A DNA stretch of 64,000 nucleotides from Staphylococcus sp. Marseille-Q5304 (GCF_943737015.1 NZ_CALSFP010000001.1:310001-374000), one strand, 5' to 3'; counted from the first letter of the stretch, positions 28,894 to 38,713 are shown. The notes: generated by a model from the sequence alone, not told the origin. Numbers and translations: made by a program.

Positions 28894-30125
28894 TGAACGA
28901 TTTAATTATTCAAAACATTAAACAATTAATTTTACCGAAATCAACAGACTGTCCTTTAAAAGGGAAAGAGTTAGACGAACTAGAAACAGTTGAAAATGGT
29001 ACAGTTGTAGTTAAAGACGGCAAAATCGTTTACTCAGGTGCACACACGGATGAATATGAAGCGGAAGAAGTTATTGACGCAACAGGTAAAGTTGTTTCAC
29101 CTGCACTTGTAGAAGCTCATACACACCTTGTACATGGTGGCTCACGTGAACATGAAATGTCACTTAAAAGACAAGGTGCTTCTTATTTAGAAATCCTTGA
29201 ACAAGGTGGAGGCATCCTTTCAACTGTAGAATCTACACGTAAAGCAACTGAAGAAGAATTATTCGAAAAAGCTGAGAAGAACTTGCTAACAATGGTTCAA
29301 CACGGTGTGTTAGCTGTAGAAAGTAAAAGTGGTTATGGTTTAGATAAAGAAAACGAATTAAAACAGTTACGTGTATCAAATCGTTTAGCAGAAAAATATA
29401 ATTTAGATATGAAACATACTTTCCTTGGGCCACATGCAGTACCGAAAGAAGCAGAATCAAACCAAGCATTTTTACAAGAAATGATTGATTTATTACCAGA
29501 AGTTAAAGAATATGCTGACTTTGCTGATATTTTCTGTGAAACTGGCGTATTCACAGTGGAAGAATCAAAACAATATATAGAAGCAGCAAAAAAAGCAGGA
29601 TACGATGTTAAGATTCATGCAGATGAAATCGATCCTTTAGGTGGTTTAGAACTTGCGATTGACGAAGGTGCAATTTCAGCAGACCATTTAGTTGCTTCAA
29701 GTACAGAAGGTAAAGCGAAGTTAAAACACAGTGATACAGTAGCGGTGCTATTACCAGGTACAACATTCTATCTCGGTAAAGAAGATTATGCAGACGCAAG
29801 AGGCATGTTAGATAATGAAGGTGCTATCGCAATCGCAACAGACTTTAACCCTGGTAGTTGTGTAACGAACAACTTACAACTTGTTATGTCTATTGCAGCT
29901 TTAAAATTAAAATTAACTCCAAATGAAATTTGGAATGCTGTGACAGTCAATGCTGCAAAAGCCATTGATGTTGATGCTGGTACAATTAATGAAGGTGACA
30001 AGGCAAACATCGTTATTTGGGATGCACCAAATCATGAATATATCCCTTATCACTATGGTATCAACCATGCACAAAAAGTTATTAAAGATGGTAAAGTGAT
30101 AGCAGATAATCACTTTGAACTTTAA
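28893..30125 (+). CDS. hutI: Imidazolonepropionase
   Basis: The 410-residue protein is in the amidohydrolase family, with HTHLVHGG (metal histidines, about 77-84), [10 protein letters not shown] and the metal aspartate in ATDFNPGS. It opens the ring of imidazolonepropionate to give N-formimidoylglutamate, which HutG then splits. AAAGGAG near the end of hutU serves as ribosome binding site. The gene ends the plus-strand hut unit and is followed by a terminator. Confidence 0.97.
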   Translation: MNDLIIQNIKQLILPKSTDCPLKGKELDELETVENGTVVVKDGKIVYSGAHTDEYEAEEVIDATGKVVSPALVEAHTHLVHGGSREHEMSLKRQGASYLEILEQGGGILSTVESTRKATEEELFEKAEKNLLTMVQHGVLAVESKSGYGLDKENELKQLRVSNRLAEKYNLDMKHTFLGPHAVPKEAESNQAFLQEMIDLLPEVKEYADFADIFCETGVFTVEESKQYIEAAKKAGYDVKIHADEIDPLGGLELAIDEGAISADHLVASSTEGKAKLKHSDTVAVLLPGTTFYLGKEDYADARGMLDNEGAIAIATDFNPGSCVTNNLQLVMSIAALKLKLTPNEIWNAVTVNAAKAIDVDAGTINEGDKANIVIWDAPNHEYIPYHYGINHAQKVIKDGKVIADNHFEL

Positions 30126-30177
30126 TTTTATGAAATAAATCGAATAAAGTTTTTAGGAACTTAGTGTTCTAACGTGA

Positions 30178-30225
30178 AGAAAGGCAATTTCTATTGAAAT
30201 AATATAGAAATTGTCTTTTCTTTTA
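30178..30225 (+). terminator. Terminator of the hut unit
   Basis: AGAAAGGCAATTTCTAT pairs with ATAGAAATTGTCTTTTCT and ends in T4. Confidence 0.8.
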
Positions 30226-30448
30226 ACTAAATAATATGAAAGGTTTTTAATTATAGCTGACCCATGTTGGGTATTTTAATGCTTGCCGCTCTATCAGATA
30301 TATTATTGATAAGCACTAGATGTCCTATAGATTATTAAGAATATTTTGACAATTATGATAAAATGACAAGTATAAGTACAAAAGTGTAAAATGTTTAGTC
30401 ATCTATCTTAATTGGATTAATGAAAATAGAGAAAGGTCGTGGCAATGT
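30226..30448. other. Intergenic region before the M20 peptidase gene
   Basis: A TTGACA at 30346 is a candidate -35, with TATAAG 19 bases further. A small ACCC-ATGTT-GGGT inverted repeat sits near 30260. A 3-codon frame ATGTATGCCTAA at 30445 overlaps the start of the next gene. No known riboswitch was recognised. Confidence 0.3.
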
Positions 30449-31585
30449 ATGCCTAAATATGAAGATTATGTGCAATGGAGAAGAACGTTTCATCAATTCC
30501 CAGAGTTATCTGAGTATGAATATGAAACAACTAAACGTTTGAAACGTATACTAGAATCTTATGATATTAAAATATTAGATTTACCTTTAGAAACAGGCCT
30601 TGTCGCAGAGGTAGGCCAAGGTGATGATTTTGTTGCTGTAAGAACGGACATCGATGCTTTACCAATACATGAGCAAGTCGTGCATGAATTTACTTCAACA
30701 AATGATGGTGTGATGCATGCGTGTGGTCATGACATTCATATGGCTAGTATTTTAGGGGTGGCCACTGGTTTAAAAGAGATAGAACAAGAATTAGATGGAC
30801 GTGTACGTATTATTTTCCAACCAGCTGAAGAACTAGGTCATGGAGCATTTTCAATTACTGAAACGAAAGCAATAGATGGAGCAAAAGCTGTCTTAGGCTT
30901 TCATAATTATCCTTCAATGAATATTAATGAATTCGCAATTAAATCAGGCGTATTAACATCAGCTGTAGATCGATTTGAATATAAAATCCAAGGTAAAGGT
31001 GCACATGCTGCAAAACCTGAACAAGGGAATGATCCAGTCGTGGCACTAGGACAACTGATCAACAGCGTTCAATCTATTGTAAGTAGAAATTTATCGGCAT
31101 TTGATAATGCAGTAGTTACAATAGGAGAAGTATCTTCTGGTAATACATGGAATGTCATTGCTGATCAAGCATACGTACAAGGTACTGTTAGAACATTTGA
31201 TTCAAAGGTTCGCGAACGAATTGAATCACGCCTACATGCGATAGGTAAAGGGATTGAAACGACATTCGATTTAGAAGTAGAGACACGATATCAACATTTA
31301 CCAGGTGCAGTTGTAAACGATGAACAACTGACGCAAGAAGCGATTAAAGTAGCGAAACAATTAGACTATGACGTGAAATTGATGCAAGAACCGCTGACGA
31401 TTGGCGAAGATTTTGCTGGATATTCACAGCAATACCCGAGTGTCTTTGCGTTCATAGGATCAAACAGTAAATATGATTTACATCATCCGAAGTTTGATCC
31501 TGACGAGCGCATATTAGAAAAGGCTCCACAATATTTTATTACATTTGTTCAACAATTATTGAACGGTGAAACTGAAGAATCGTAA
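30449..31585 (+). CDS. M20-family amidohydrolase
   Basis: The 378-residue protein belongs to the M20D aminoacylase/carboxypeptidase group. Visible are RTDIDALPIHE, HACGHDIHMASILG (metal ligands), PAEELGHGA with the catalytic glutamate, and the lid-domain stretch KGAHAAKPEQGNDPV. Members remove N-acyl groups from amino acids or indole conjugates; the exact substrate is unknown. The ribosome binding site (GAAAGG) is about 12 bases from ATG 30449. It is followed 66 bp later by an SDR gene on the same strand. Confidence 0.87.
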   Translation: MPKYEDYVQWRRTFHQFPELSEYEYETTKRLKRILESYDIKILDLPLETGLVAEVGQGDDFVAVRTDIDALPIHEQVVHEFTSTNDGVMHACGHDIHMASILGVATGLKEIEQELDGRVRIIFQPAEELGHGAFSITETKAIDGAKAVLGFHNYPSMNINEFAIKSGVLTSAVDRFEYKIQGKGAHAAKPEQGNDPVVALGQLINSVQSIVSRNLSAFDNAVVTIGEVSSGNTWNVIADQAYVQGTVRTFDSKVRERIESRLHAIGKGIETTFDLEVETRYQHLPGAVVNDEQLTQEAIKVAKQLDYDVKLMQEPLTIGEDFAGYSQQYPSVFAFIGSNSKYDLHHPKFDPDERILEKAPQYFITFVQQLLNGETEES

Positions 31586-31651
31586 TAATGCATAAGATTT
31601 ATTTCACATGGGTACAGACTAAATAAGTCAATATTTAAGGAGTGATTGTAT

Positions 31652-32533
31652 ATGGGTGCACAAGATCCAAGAAATAAATTTTCAAGCGCAGATTTTCCAA
31701 AACAAGAACAACCGGTACCAGGACTACAGAAAGAACTAGATCCTAAACCGGATTGTGGTGAAACTTCATATGAAGGACATGGACGTCTTAAAGATTATAA
31801 AATGCTTGTAACAGGCGGAGATTCATCAATAGGCCGTGCTGCTGCCATCGCATATGCTAAAGAAGGTGCAGATGTGGCGATTAACTATCTTCCAGCAGAA
31901 CAAGAAGATGCTGAAGAAGTCAAGCAAGTCATTGAAGAAGCTGGACGTAAAGCAGTCTTAATTCCTGGTGACTTACGTGATGAACAATTTAACTACGATC
32001 TCGTTGAACAAGCACATAAGCAATTAGGTGGCTTAGATAATGTAACGCTAGTGGCGGGGCATCAACAATACAGAGATGATATTCGCGGTTTCGATACGGC
32101 ATCATTTACTGAAACATTTGAAACTAATGTTTATCCAATCTTTTGGACAGTACAAAAAGCGTTAGATTACTTTGAAGCAGGGGCAACGATTACTTTAACG
32201 TCATCTGTTCAAGGTTATAATCCAAGCCCAATCTTACATGATTACGCAGCGACGAAAGCGGCTATCATTTCACTCACTAAAAGCTTGTCTGAAGAATTAG
32301 GAGCACAAGGTATCAGAGTGAATTGTGTTGCTCCAGGTCCATTCTGGTCACCATTACAAATTTCAGGTGGACAACCCCAGTCTAAAATTCCTGAGTTTGG
32401 ACAAAAAGAAGTACTCGGTCGTGCAGGTCAGCCAGTAGAACTTGCAGGTGTTTATGTACACTTAGCGGCTGAAGAATCTAGTTATACAACAGGCCAAGTT
32501 TATGGTGTAACTGGTGGTACCCAAATCGACTAA
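31652..32533 (+). CDS. Short-chain dehydrogenase/reductase (general-stress type)
   Basis: The 293-residue protein has the dinucleotide loop TGGDSSIGRA (about 55-64; most relatives have TGGDSGIGRA), the SSVQ strand and the YAATKAA active-site motif. The N-terminal extension with DPRNKF and PGLQKELDPKPDCGE is typical of the Bacillus general-stress SDRs (YdaD/YhxC type). TAAGGAGTG fits ATG 31652, not the in-frame TTG two codons upstream. The substrate is unknown; NADP(H) preference is likely. Confidence 0.88.
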   Translation: MGAQDPRNKFSSADFPKQEQPVPGLQKELDPKPDCGETSYEGHGRLKDYKMLVTGGDSSIGRAAAIAYAKEGADVAINYLPAEQEDAEEVKQVIEEAGRKAVLIPGDLRDEQFNYDLVEQAHKQLGGLDNVTLVAGHQQYRDDIRGFDTASFTETFETNVYPIFWTVQKALDYFEAGATITLTSSVQGYNPSPILHDYAATKAAIISLTKSLSEELGAQGIRVNCVAPGPFWSPLQISGGQPQSKIPEFGQKEVLGRAGQPVELAGVYVHLAAEESSYTTGQVYGVTGGTQID

Positions 32534-32680
32534 AAATATACACAAAGGTTAGGATATCTTAAGTAATATTTCGTAGCACAATTTTGTAAATGTAAACAAA
32601 TAAAGCGAGTACACAACAAATTAAAGGTGTCCTAACTTTGTTATATTATTTTTTGCTAATGAAAGGTTACGTGATAAATT

Positions 32681-33292
32681 ATGAAAAAAATAGATGCGTC
32701 AACGATTTCAAAGGTACAAAATTATAAATTGTTAACGGGTAGCATCATACCGAGACCCATCGCATTCGTTACTTCACAAAATAAAGAAGGTATATTGAAT
32801 GCTGCACCATTTAGTTTTTTTAATGGGGTTAACAGCGAACCACCAATGATTATGTTTTCTGCGACACGTAGTGAAGGTCAACGTAAAGATACTTCATTGA
32901 ATATCGAAGAAACAGGAGAATTTGTACTGCATATTACTGATGAAAACAATGTAGAACACATTAATCGCACTGCTGCACCTTTAGAGAGAAAAGCTAATGA
33001 GTTAGCACGTACAGCGTTTACTACCATCGCTTCAGATGAAGTGAAAGTGCCAGGTGTAGCACAAGCAAAAGTACGTATGGAATGTAAGTTAGATCAAATC
33101 ATTCCACTTGGTGACTCTAAAAATGGTGCTGATCTCATTATTGGTGAGATTGTGATGTACCATATCGACGACGACGTATATATTGAAGATAGTAAAATTG
33201 ATGCCTCAAACCTCAATCCAGTTTCACGTTTAGCTGGTAATAATTATGCGTTAACTGGAAAAACATTTTCATTAGAACGACCAACTGAATAA
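32681..33292 (+). CDS. Flavin reductase-like domain protein
   Basis: The 203-residue protein has the FMN-binding split-barrel pattern of the DIM6/NTAB family: LLTGSIIPRPIAFVTS at the start, LNAAPFSFFNGVNSEPPM, and the RKDTSLNIEETGEFVLHI stretch. Members reduce or bind FMN. It is transcribed with or just after the SDR gene, with about 150 bp between them. GAAAGG upstream supports the ATG. Its partner oxidoreductase is not evident. Confidence 0.85.
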   Translation: MKKIDASTISKVQNYKLLTGSIIPRPIAFVTSQNKEGILNAAPFSFFNGVNSEPPMIMFSATRSEGQRKDTSLNIEETGEFVLHITDENNVEHINRTAAPLERKANELARTAFTTIASDEVKVPGVAQAKVRMECKLDQIIPLGDSKNGADLIIGEIVMYHIDDDVYIEDSKIDASNLNPVSRLAGNNYALTGKTFSLERPTE

Positions 33293-33418
33293 AATCTATG
33301 TATGTTTTTACATGTAAAATAAGTTGGTAATATAAAATATAGAGGCGTTCAATAATTTTCCGTGAATAAGATTGACGAATGACTCTCAATCATGTAGTGT
33401 AATGTAATAAATTAATAA

Positions 33419-33573
33419 CTTATCAAGAGAAGTGGAGGGACTGGCCCTAAGAAGCTTCGGCAACATGTTAAATGTGCCAATTCCAGTAGCATAATTGATT
33501 TATGCTAGAAGATAAGATGATATGTGAATCGTTAACTCTTTTCTTCTAATTATTATAAGAAAAGAGTTTTTTT
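33419..33573 (+). ncRNA. SAM-I (S-box) riboswitch with terminator
   Basis: The aptamer runs 33419-33516. P1 is CTTATC/GATAAG. Conserved SAM-I stretches GAGGGACTGGCCC and CTTCGGCAAC, and the later CCAATTCCA segment, are all present. The terminator is AACTCTTTTCTT/AAGAAAAGAGTT with T7 (33534-33573). The 3' side of the aptamer (TAGAAGATAAGA, 33506-33517) can pair in 11 of 12 positions with TCTTTTCTTCTA (33537-33548). This gives the alternative antiterminator. SAM binding should therefore stop transcription of the transporter gene downstream. Confidence 0.96.
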
Positions 33574-33623
33574 AGTTTAAAAATTAAAATAATTATATTT
33601 GATAGAAAGAAAGTAGGTAAATC

Positions 33624-34916
33624 ATGGTTCAAACAAATAAAGGTAGCGCAAAGGCATTACTTCCCTTAATTGTGTTTATCGGTATGTTTTTAGGTGTTGG
33701 GATAATTACTGGTGATTTTTCTACAATGCCACTCAACGTAGCTATTTTAGTTGCTTCATTGTTTGATTTGTTTTTAAATCGTAAAGAATCATTCCAAAAT
33801 AAGATTGAAATTTTCACAAAAGGCGCAGGTCATTCGAATATTGTACTCATGATGGTAATCTTTTTATTAGCTGGCGCATTTTCCAAAACGACCGAGAACA
33901 TGGGCGGCGTTAAATCGACTGTTAATTTAGGTTTATCACTGATTCCTGAAAACTTATTAATCGTAGGTTTATTTGTGATTTGTATGTTTATTTCAATCTC
34001 GATGGGGACTTCAGTGGGAACTGTAGCTGCGATTGCACCAGTTGGTTTTGGTTTGAGTCAGGCTACAGATGTTTCGGCAGCTTTAGCTATGGCGACTGTA
34101 GTCGGAGGCGCAATGTTTGGTGATAATTTATCGATGATTTCCGATACAACTATTGCAGCGGTAAGAACTCAGAATACGAAAATGAGCGATAAATTTAAGG
34201 TCAATATTAAAATAGTATTACCAGGAGCCTTACTAACAATTTTAATACTTTGGTTATTGACGAACGGTGTACACGTCGATGCATCTAAAGATTATGCTTA
34301 TAATATCATTAAAGTTATTCCATACTTATTTGTACTTATCCTGGCACTTGTAGGGGTCAACGTAATTATTGTCCTTATCGGTGGTATTGCTTTATCAGCA
34401 ATTATAGGGTTAGTCGATGGGTCATTTGGTTGGAAAGGATTACTGTCAGCTATTTCCAAAGGTATCATCGGAATGGAAGATATTGCGATTATCGCTTTAC
34501 TCATTGGCGGACTGGTGGCGTTAATTGAACATAACGGTGGTATAACTTGGCTATTAAATTTTGTACGACGTAGAGTGAAATCGAAACGTGGTGCTGAACT
34601 TGGTATAGCAAGTTTGGTCAGTGTTGCAGATCTTTCTACAGCAAATAATACAATTTCAATATTAATGGCAGGTCCATTGGCCAAAGAAATCTCAGAAGAG
34701 TATGATGTAGACCCACGTAAATCTGCTAGTATTTTAGATATGTTCGGTAGTTGTTTCCAAGGACTAGTACCTTACAGCCCCCAACTTATCGCAGCAGCAG
34801 GTGTCGCATCAATATCACCATTTGAACTGGTGCCTTATTCCATATATCCAATTATATTAGGCCTCTCAGGTTTAGTTGCAATTCTATTTGGATTACCGCG
34901 ATTAAAAAAAACGTAA
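33624..34916 (+). CDS. MetT-like methionine transporter (NhaC family)
   Basis: The 430-residue protein is polytopic with the NhaC-family motif VGGAMFGDNLSMISDTTIAA. Placement directly after a SAM-I riboswitch indicates synthesis when S-adenosylmethionine is low, so uptake of methionine or a methionine precursor is the best inference. NhaC-type proteins under methionine control have been proposed as MetT transporters. AAAGTAGG precedes the ATG. It is similar to the NhaC-family protein at 12 kb, which lacks the riboswitch. Confidence 0.85.
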   Translation: MVQTNKGSAKALLPLIVFIGMFLGVGIITGDFSTMPLNVAILVASLFDLFLNRKESFQNKIEIFTKGAGHSNIVLMMVIFLLAGAFSKTTENMGGVKSTVNLGLSLIPENLLIVGLFVICMFISISMGTSVGTVAAIAPVGFGLSQATDVSAALAMATVVGGAMFGDNLSMISDTTIAAVRTQNTKMSDKFKVNIKIVLPGALLTILILWLLTNGVHVDASKDYAYNIIKVIPYLFVLILALVGVNVIIVLIGGIALSAIIGLVDGSFGWKGLLSAISKGIIGMEDIAIIALLIGGLVALIEHNGGITWLLNFVRRRVKSKRGAELGIASLVSVADLSTANNTISILMAGPLAKEISEEYDVDPRKSASILDMFGSCFQGLVPYSPQLIAAAGVASISPFELVPYSIYPIILGLSGLVAILFGLPRLKKT

Positions 34917-35101
34917 CCTATATAACTTGAAACGAATACTGAGTAATATAAATTTTTTAAAGCTAAAATAACAATTTTCAATACTAATTTTGTCGAAACT
35001 GAGAAAGAATCAAGAGTAAAGGTTTGAATTATAGTATTTTTGTTTAGAAAAGATATAGAATCAGTTAGAATGTACTTAAGAGTGAAAGTAGGTGAACGAG
35101 A

Positions 35102-35608
35102 GTGGCTAAATATAATGTAGAAAATGAAAATGTTGAGATTGAACTCGAACGTTTATTTAAAGTCGAGCCCGCATTATTATATCAAGCATGGACAGATCAA
35201 CGTTTCTTAAAACAATGGTTCATGACCTCAGAAAGAACAAACAAATTAATACATGTAGAGCCTAAACAGGGTGGCGAATATAAGATTGTCGATGTTTATA
35301 AAGGAAAGCAAAATATAATAACAGGTCAATACCAAACATTAACACCATTTGAGTATATCGTGATGACTGTAAGCATGCCTGAATATAGTGATTCAGAAGA
35401 TCAAATTAATGTAGAAATATTTGAACGAGAACCAGGTATCACACAAATGGTCTTTAATTATAATGCTTATGTACCCAAAGAAAGAAGACTTACGACATTA
35501 GAATATAAGCAAAAGAAAAAGGAATACCACGACTCTACCGCTCATGGTTTTGAAACACTTTTTGATAAATTACAAGTTGTTTTAGAAGACTTTGAAAATA
35601 ATATGTAA
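35102..35608 (+). CDS. AHSA1/SRPBCC-fold protein
   Basis: The 168-residue protein shows the activator-of-Hsp90-like pattern: ELERLFKVEPALLYQAWTD, FLKQWFM and GGEYKIVDVYKG, ending with a TAHGFETLFDKL helix. This is a ligand-binding cavity fold with no catalytic motif. It starts with GTG at 35102 behind AAAGTAGGTGA. It stands alone; bacterial members of this family mostly have no known role. Confidence 0.82.
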   Translation: MAKYNVENENVEIELERLFKVEPALLYQAWTDQRFLKQWFMTSERTNKLIHVEPKQGGEYKIVDVYKGKQNIITGQYQTLTPFEYIVMTVSMPEYSDSEDQINVEIFEREPGITQMVFNYNAYVPKERRLTTLEYKQKKKEYHDSTAHGFETLFDKLQVVLEDFENNM

Positions 35609-35703
35609 TGAACAGCTCATTTGTATAAAATGATATATAAATAACAGCATATGTATATATAGCAAAGGGATTGGGATATAACAGTGTTGACCTTTATAAC
35701 AAG

Positions 35704-35748
35704 AAAGCCACCTCAAAAGATTAAATTCATCTTTTGAGGTGGCTTTTT
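35704..35748 (+). terminator. Terminator after AHSA1-type gene
   Basis: AAAGCCACCTCAAAAGAT pairs with ATCTTTTGAGGTGGCTTTTT. The same CCTCAAAAGATTAAA core recurs in the terminator near 51.5 kb. Confidence 0.9.
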
Positions 35749-35908
35749 CTAACATGTATAACTTGGTCTCTTTAACTTTAATAGATATACGGCTACATAC
35801 TACAAAATTAAAGAAATAACGTTATAATACGATTGACAAGTTAATGGCCTACTTAAATCAATATAGAAAGAATTTTGTGTTGAAAATTACTTATGAAAAA
35901 TATAAATA

Positions 35909-36439
35909 CTATGAAGTTCTTGCATTATTAATATAATTTGGATTGCACTTTGCACCGTGGATATCAATATTATGTGTGGCAATTTGATAGATAAGTTTAG
36001 AAAAAGTTGAAGATGTACAAGAGACAAAAAGTTTATTCTTATTGAAAGTATATCTTAAATCTTCTGTGTTTTTAATGTAATTCGTAATATCGATTACTTT
36101 ATCTTTAATAAATGGGTCGATGAGTCCATCAATATTAACAACAAAACGTTTTGTAGACACTAATAATTGTTGTGTGTCAATGAGTTCTTGATTGTCACAT
36201 TTATCTAAAATTTGATAAATAGCATAATTATGGAAGCTTAAATAAGTAATCATATACGGTAATTGTCGTTTTGGTAAGTTTAACTCTAATGCATAAATTT
36301 GTTTCGATTTATATATCGAAAAGTTCAAAGACTTACAAAAATGTGTATGTTTGAGTAATTTAATAAGTTTTTTTCGAGTAGTTCTTTGATGAAGTCCCCC
36401 AATATTCAATAAAAAACTTTCTTTTTTATCTAAAATCAT
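35909..36439 (-). CDS. Hypothetical protein
   Basis: I do not recognise a family. The 176-residue protein starts at ATG 36439 behind GGAGG, preferred over an upstream in-frame ATG at 36481 that has no such site. It is soluble, basic, rich in I, K, L, N and Y, and without signal peptide or membrane segment. Two similar-looking halves, each with short strand and helix patterns, could be seen as a repeat, but this is only an impression. It stands alone between two plus-strand genes. Confidence 0.55.
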   Translation of the reverse strand: MILDKKESFLLNIGGLHQRTTRKKLIKLLKHTHFCKSLNFSIYKSKQIYALELNLPKRQLPYMITYLSFHNYAIYQILDKCDNQELIDTQQLLVSTKRFVVNIDGLIDPFIKDKVIDITNYIKNTEDLRYTFNKNKLFVSCTSSTFSKLIYQIATHNIDIHGAKCNPNYINNARTS

Positions 36440-36739
36440 GGTATACCTCCGTCCGTTTAATGAAAGTTCGTAATTTCCCAACTGATAACATTGGTTATGC
36501 GAATTTAAAAGCTTCCCAAGGCTTAAAAATGATTATATAACCAATATTTGAAAATATTTGTTAATTTACTTTAAATTGTAGCACTGTTTTTGTAAGAATA
36601 CACTAGGTCTTTGGAACTAAGTTAAAATAATTTAATTTTCGCAATTAAGTGTTAGAATATTTAGAAAACTATATTGTTTCTGCTATTAAAGTGTGATACA
36701 TTTCCCTTTATAGATATATAGAAGAAATGAGGGGGAAAG
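36440..36739. other. Divergent intergenic region
   Basis: A 9-bp inverted repeat, ATTGGTTAT (36490) and ATAACCAAT (36537), is spaced by 38 bases and lies upstream of the hypothetical gene. The rest is AT-rich; no known RNA element was recognised. Confidence 0.3.
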
Positions 36740-37654
36740 ATGTTAAGAAAAGTAAGTCGTTTTGCAACTAATACATTTTTAGTATGGATGTTAGTTGCAG
36801 CATTTATTGGTTTTGTGTTTCCAAATGAGCTTGCCAAATTAAGTGGATGGGTTCCGTATTTACTTGGAATCGTTATGCTCGGAATGGGGTTAACCATCAA
36901 ACCACAAGATTTCAAAATTGTTTTTCAAGCACCCCGCGCAGTCATAATAGGGGTGATCTTACAGTATACAATTATGCCTATCGCTGCGTATTTAATAGCG
37001 AAACTCTTCCATTTACCTGCAGAAGTTGCGATAGGAGTAATACTTGTTGGATGTTGTCCAGGTGGGACATCGAGTAATGTGATGAGTTATTTAGCAAATG
37101 CTAATGTGGCTTTGTCTGTAGCAATAACGAGTGTTTCTACGTTGCTAGCACCGTTTATCACACCATTTTTAATTTATTTATTTGCACATCAGTGGTTGCA
37201 TGTGTCATTTATGAGTGTGTTTTGGTCAGTGGTACAAGTTATATTGATTCCAATTTTACTAGGATTAATTTTACAGAAACTCTTCCGAAACTTAGCAGAA
37301 AAAACGGCACATGTTTTACCTATTGTCTCAGTTGTTTCTATCTCACTCATATTGGCGTCTGTAGTAGGTGGAAGCAAATCACAGATTTTAGAAACAGGTT
37401 TACTTATATTTGTAGTCGTGGTGCTACATAATGTAGTAGGGTATACGTTAGGATATACTTTAGCGAAAGTCTTCAAACTTAAACGCCCTGATAAAAAGGC
37501 TGTTTCAATAGAGGTAGGTATGCAAAATTCTGGCTTAGCAGTGTCGCTAGCTACTGTACATTTTAGTCCATTAGCAGCTGTGCCTGGCGCAGTATTTAGT
37601 TTAGTGCACAATATTAGTGGACCGATATTAGCGAAATATTGGAATAAACGATAA
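36740..37654 (+). CDS. Bile acid:sodium symporter family protein
   Basis: The 304-residue protein has about nine or ten hydrophobic segments and the BASS motifs GMGLTIKPQDFK (about 49-60), GCCPGGTSSNVMSYLANANVALSV and the C-terminal EVGMQNSGLAVSLA. The family imports organic anions with Na+; bacterial members carry sulfonates, pantoate-like acids or bile acids. AGGGGG precedes the ATG. It stands alone; the substrate is unknown. Confidence 0.88.
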   Translation: MLRKVSRFATNTFLVWMLVAAFIGFVFPNELAKLSGWVPYLLGIVMLGMGLTIKPQDFKIVFQAPRAVIIGVILQYTIMPIAAYLIAKLFHLPAEVAIGVILVGCCPGGTSSNVMSYLANANVALSVAITSVSTLLAPFITPFLIYLFAHQWLHVSFMSVFWSVVQVILIPILLGLILQKLFRNLAEKTAHVLPIVSVVSISLILASVVGGSKSQILETGLLIFVVVVLHNVVGYTLGYTLAKVFKLKRPDKKAVSIEVGMQNSGLAVSLATVHFSPLAAVPGAVFSLVHNISGPILAKYWNKR

Positions 37655-37679
37655 TTTAAGCGAAATGTTAGATATATGT

Positions 37680-37785
37680 TTTTGGGAGTGGGATAGAAAT
37701 TGAACTTTCTAATAAAGATTTCAAAGTCCTACTAAATTTACAAAGAGTCTGAGACACCTATTTCTGTCTCAGACTCTATTATTCA
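37680..37785. repeat. Dispersed intergenic repeat, copy 3, with terminator
   Basis: GGGAGTGGGATAGAAATTGAACTTTCTA and its companion stretch ending GTCCTAC are followed by the hairpin AAAGAGTCTGAGACA/TGTCTCAGACTCT (37739-37778). It is a diverged version of copies 1 and 2, in the same orientation as copy 2. Confidence 0.7.
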
Positions 37786-37835
37786 TATACAATGAAAGAT
37801 AAGCAGTTAAATAATGCTATAAAGGAGGATGAGAC

Positions 37836-38480
37836 ATGTATAGAGCAGTTATATTTGATTTTGATGGTACGATTGTTGATACTGAACAACATTTATTTGA
37901 TACAATCAATCATCATTTACAGCAATACAATAAACCAGTGATATCATTAGATTTCTATAAACAATCAATCGGAGGAGCTGCAACGCAATTACATACATAT
38001 TTAGAGGAACAACTTGGTACAGAAAGAAAAGAGGAAATATATAAAGAACATCATCAATCAAGTGAGTTTTTACCGATAAATGAGGATATCCAAAAGTTAA
38101 TGGCATTTTGTAAAAAGCGTCATATACCGATGGCCATTGCGACGAGTAGTTATCGTAAAGATATTATGCCTATATTTAATCGTTTGAATTTAGATGAGTA
38201 TATAGAGGTAGTCATCGGTAGAGAAGATGTAGATGCGATCAAACCAGAACCGGATCCATATTTAACTGCCGTTCAAAGTTTGAATTTCAATCCAGTTAAC
38301 TGTTTAGCAATTGAGGATTCAGTCAATGGAGCTACTGCTGCAATAAATGCAGGATTAGATGTCATCATTAATACAAACGAGATAACAGCTAAACAAGACT
38401 TTAGTTCAATTGCGTATACAGATAAAGATTTATCAGCAGATGAAATGATCGAGAAGTATTTTGAAAAAAGTGGGAGTTAA
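37836..38480 (+). CDS. HAD-superfamily phosphatase/phosphoglucomutase-like
   Basis: The 214-residue protein has HAD motif I FDFDGTIVDTE (Asp8 nucleophile, Asp10), motif II ATSSYRK, the lysine in IKPEPDPY, and motif IV EDSVNGATAA. A helical cap follows motif I, as in beta-phosphoglucomutase and phosphoglycolate phosphatase relatives. The substrate is unknown. AAAGGAGGATGAG is a very strong ribosome binding site. The next small gene starts 6 bp after its stop. Confidence 0.88.
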   Translation: MYRAVIFDFDGTIVDTEQHLFDTINHHLQQYNKPVISLDFYKQSIGGAATQLHTYLEEQLGTERKEEIYKEHHQSSEFLPINEDIQKLMAFCKKRHIPMAIATSSYRKDIMPIFNRLNLDEYIEVVIGREDVDAIKPEPDPYLTAVQSLNFNPVNCLAIEDSVNGATAAINAGLDVIINTNEITAKQDFSSIAYTDKDLSADEMIEKYFEKSGS

Positions 38481-38486
38481 TCATTT

Positions 38487-38678
38487 ATGAATGGATATAT
38501 TATTTTATTCTTCTTAAGTGGACCATTGATTTTAGCAATAAGTAAATTATGGTTAGGACCGAAATTTGATAAAAATAAAACCATTCAATCTCAATTTAAT
38601 TATTTTTTAATAGAGACAATGGCGTATCTTGTGTTTGCTGGTTTAGTTTATTATTTGGTATTGAAAAGATTTTACTAA
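38487..38678 (+). CDS. Small membrane protein
   Basis: The 63-residue protein has two hydrophobic segments (about 3-22 and 42-60) joined by a basic loop (KLWLGPKFDKNKTIQ). GGGAG overlapping the end of the HAD gene gives the ribosome binding site, so it is co-transcribed. I do not recognise the family. It sits opposite two further small membrane proteins on the minus strand. Confidence 0.7.
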   Translation: MNGYIILFFLSGPLILAISKLWLGPKFDKNKTIQSQFNYFLIETMAYLVFAGLVYYLVLKRFY

Positions 38679-38713
38679 AAGTAATGAGGCAAAAGGAGCC
38701 ATTATATTTTTTA

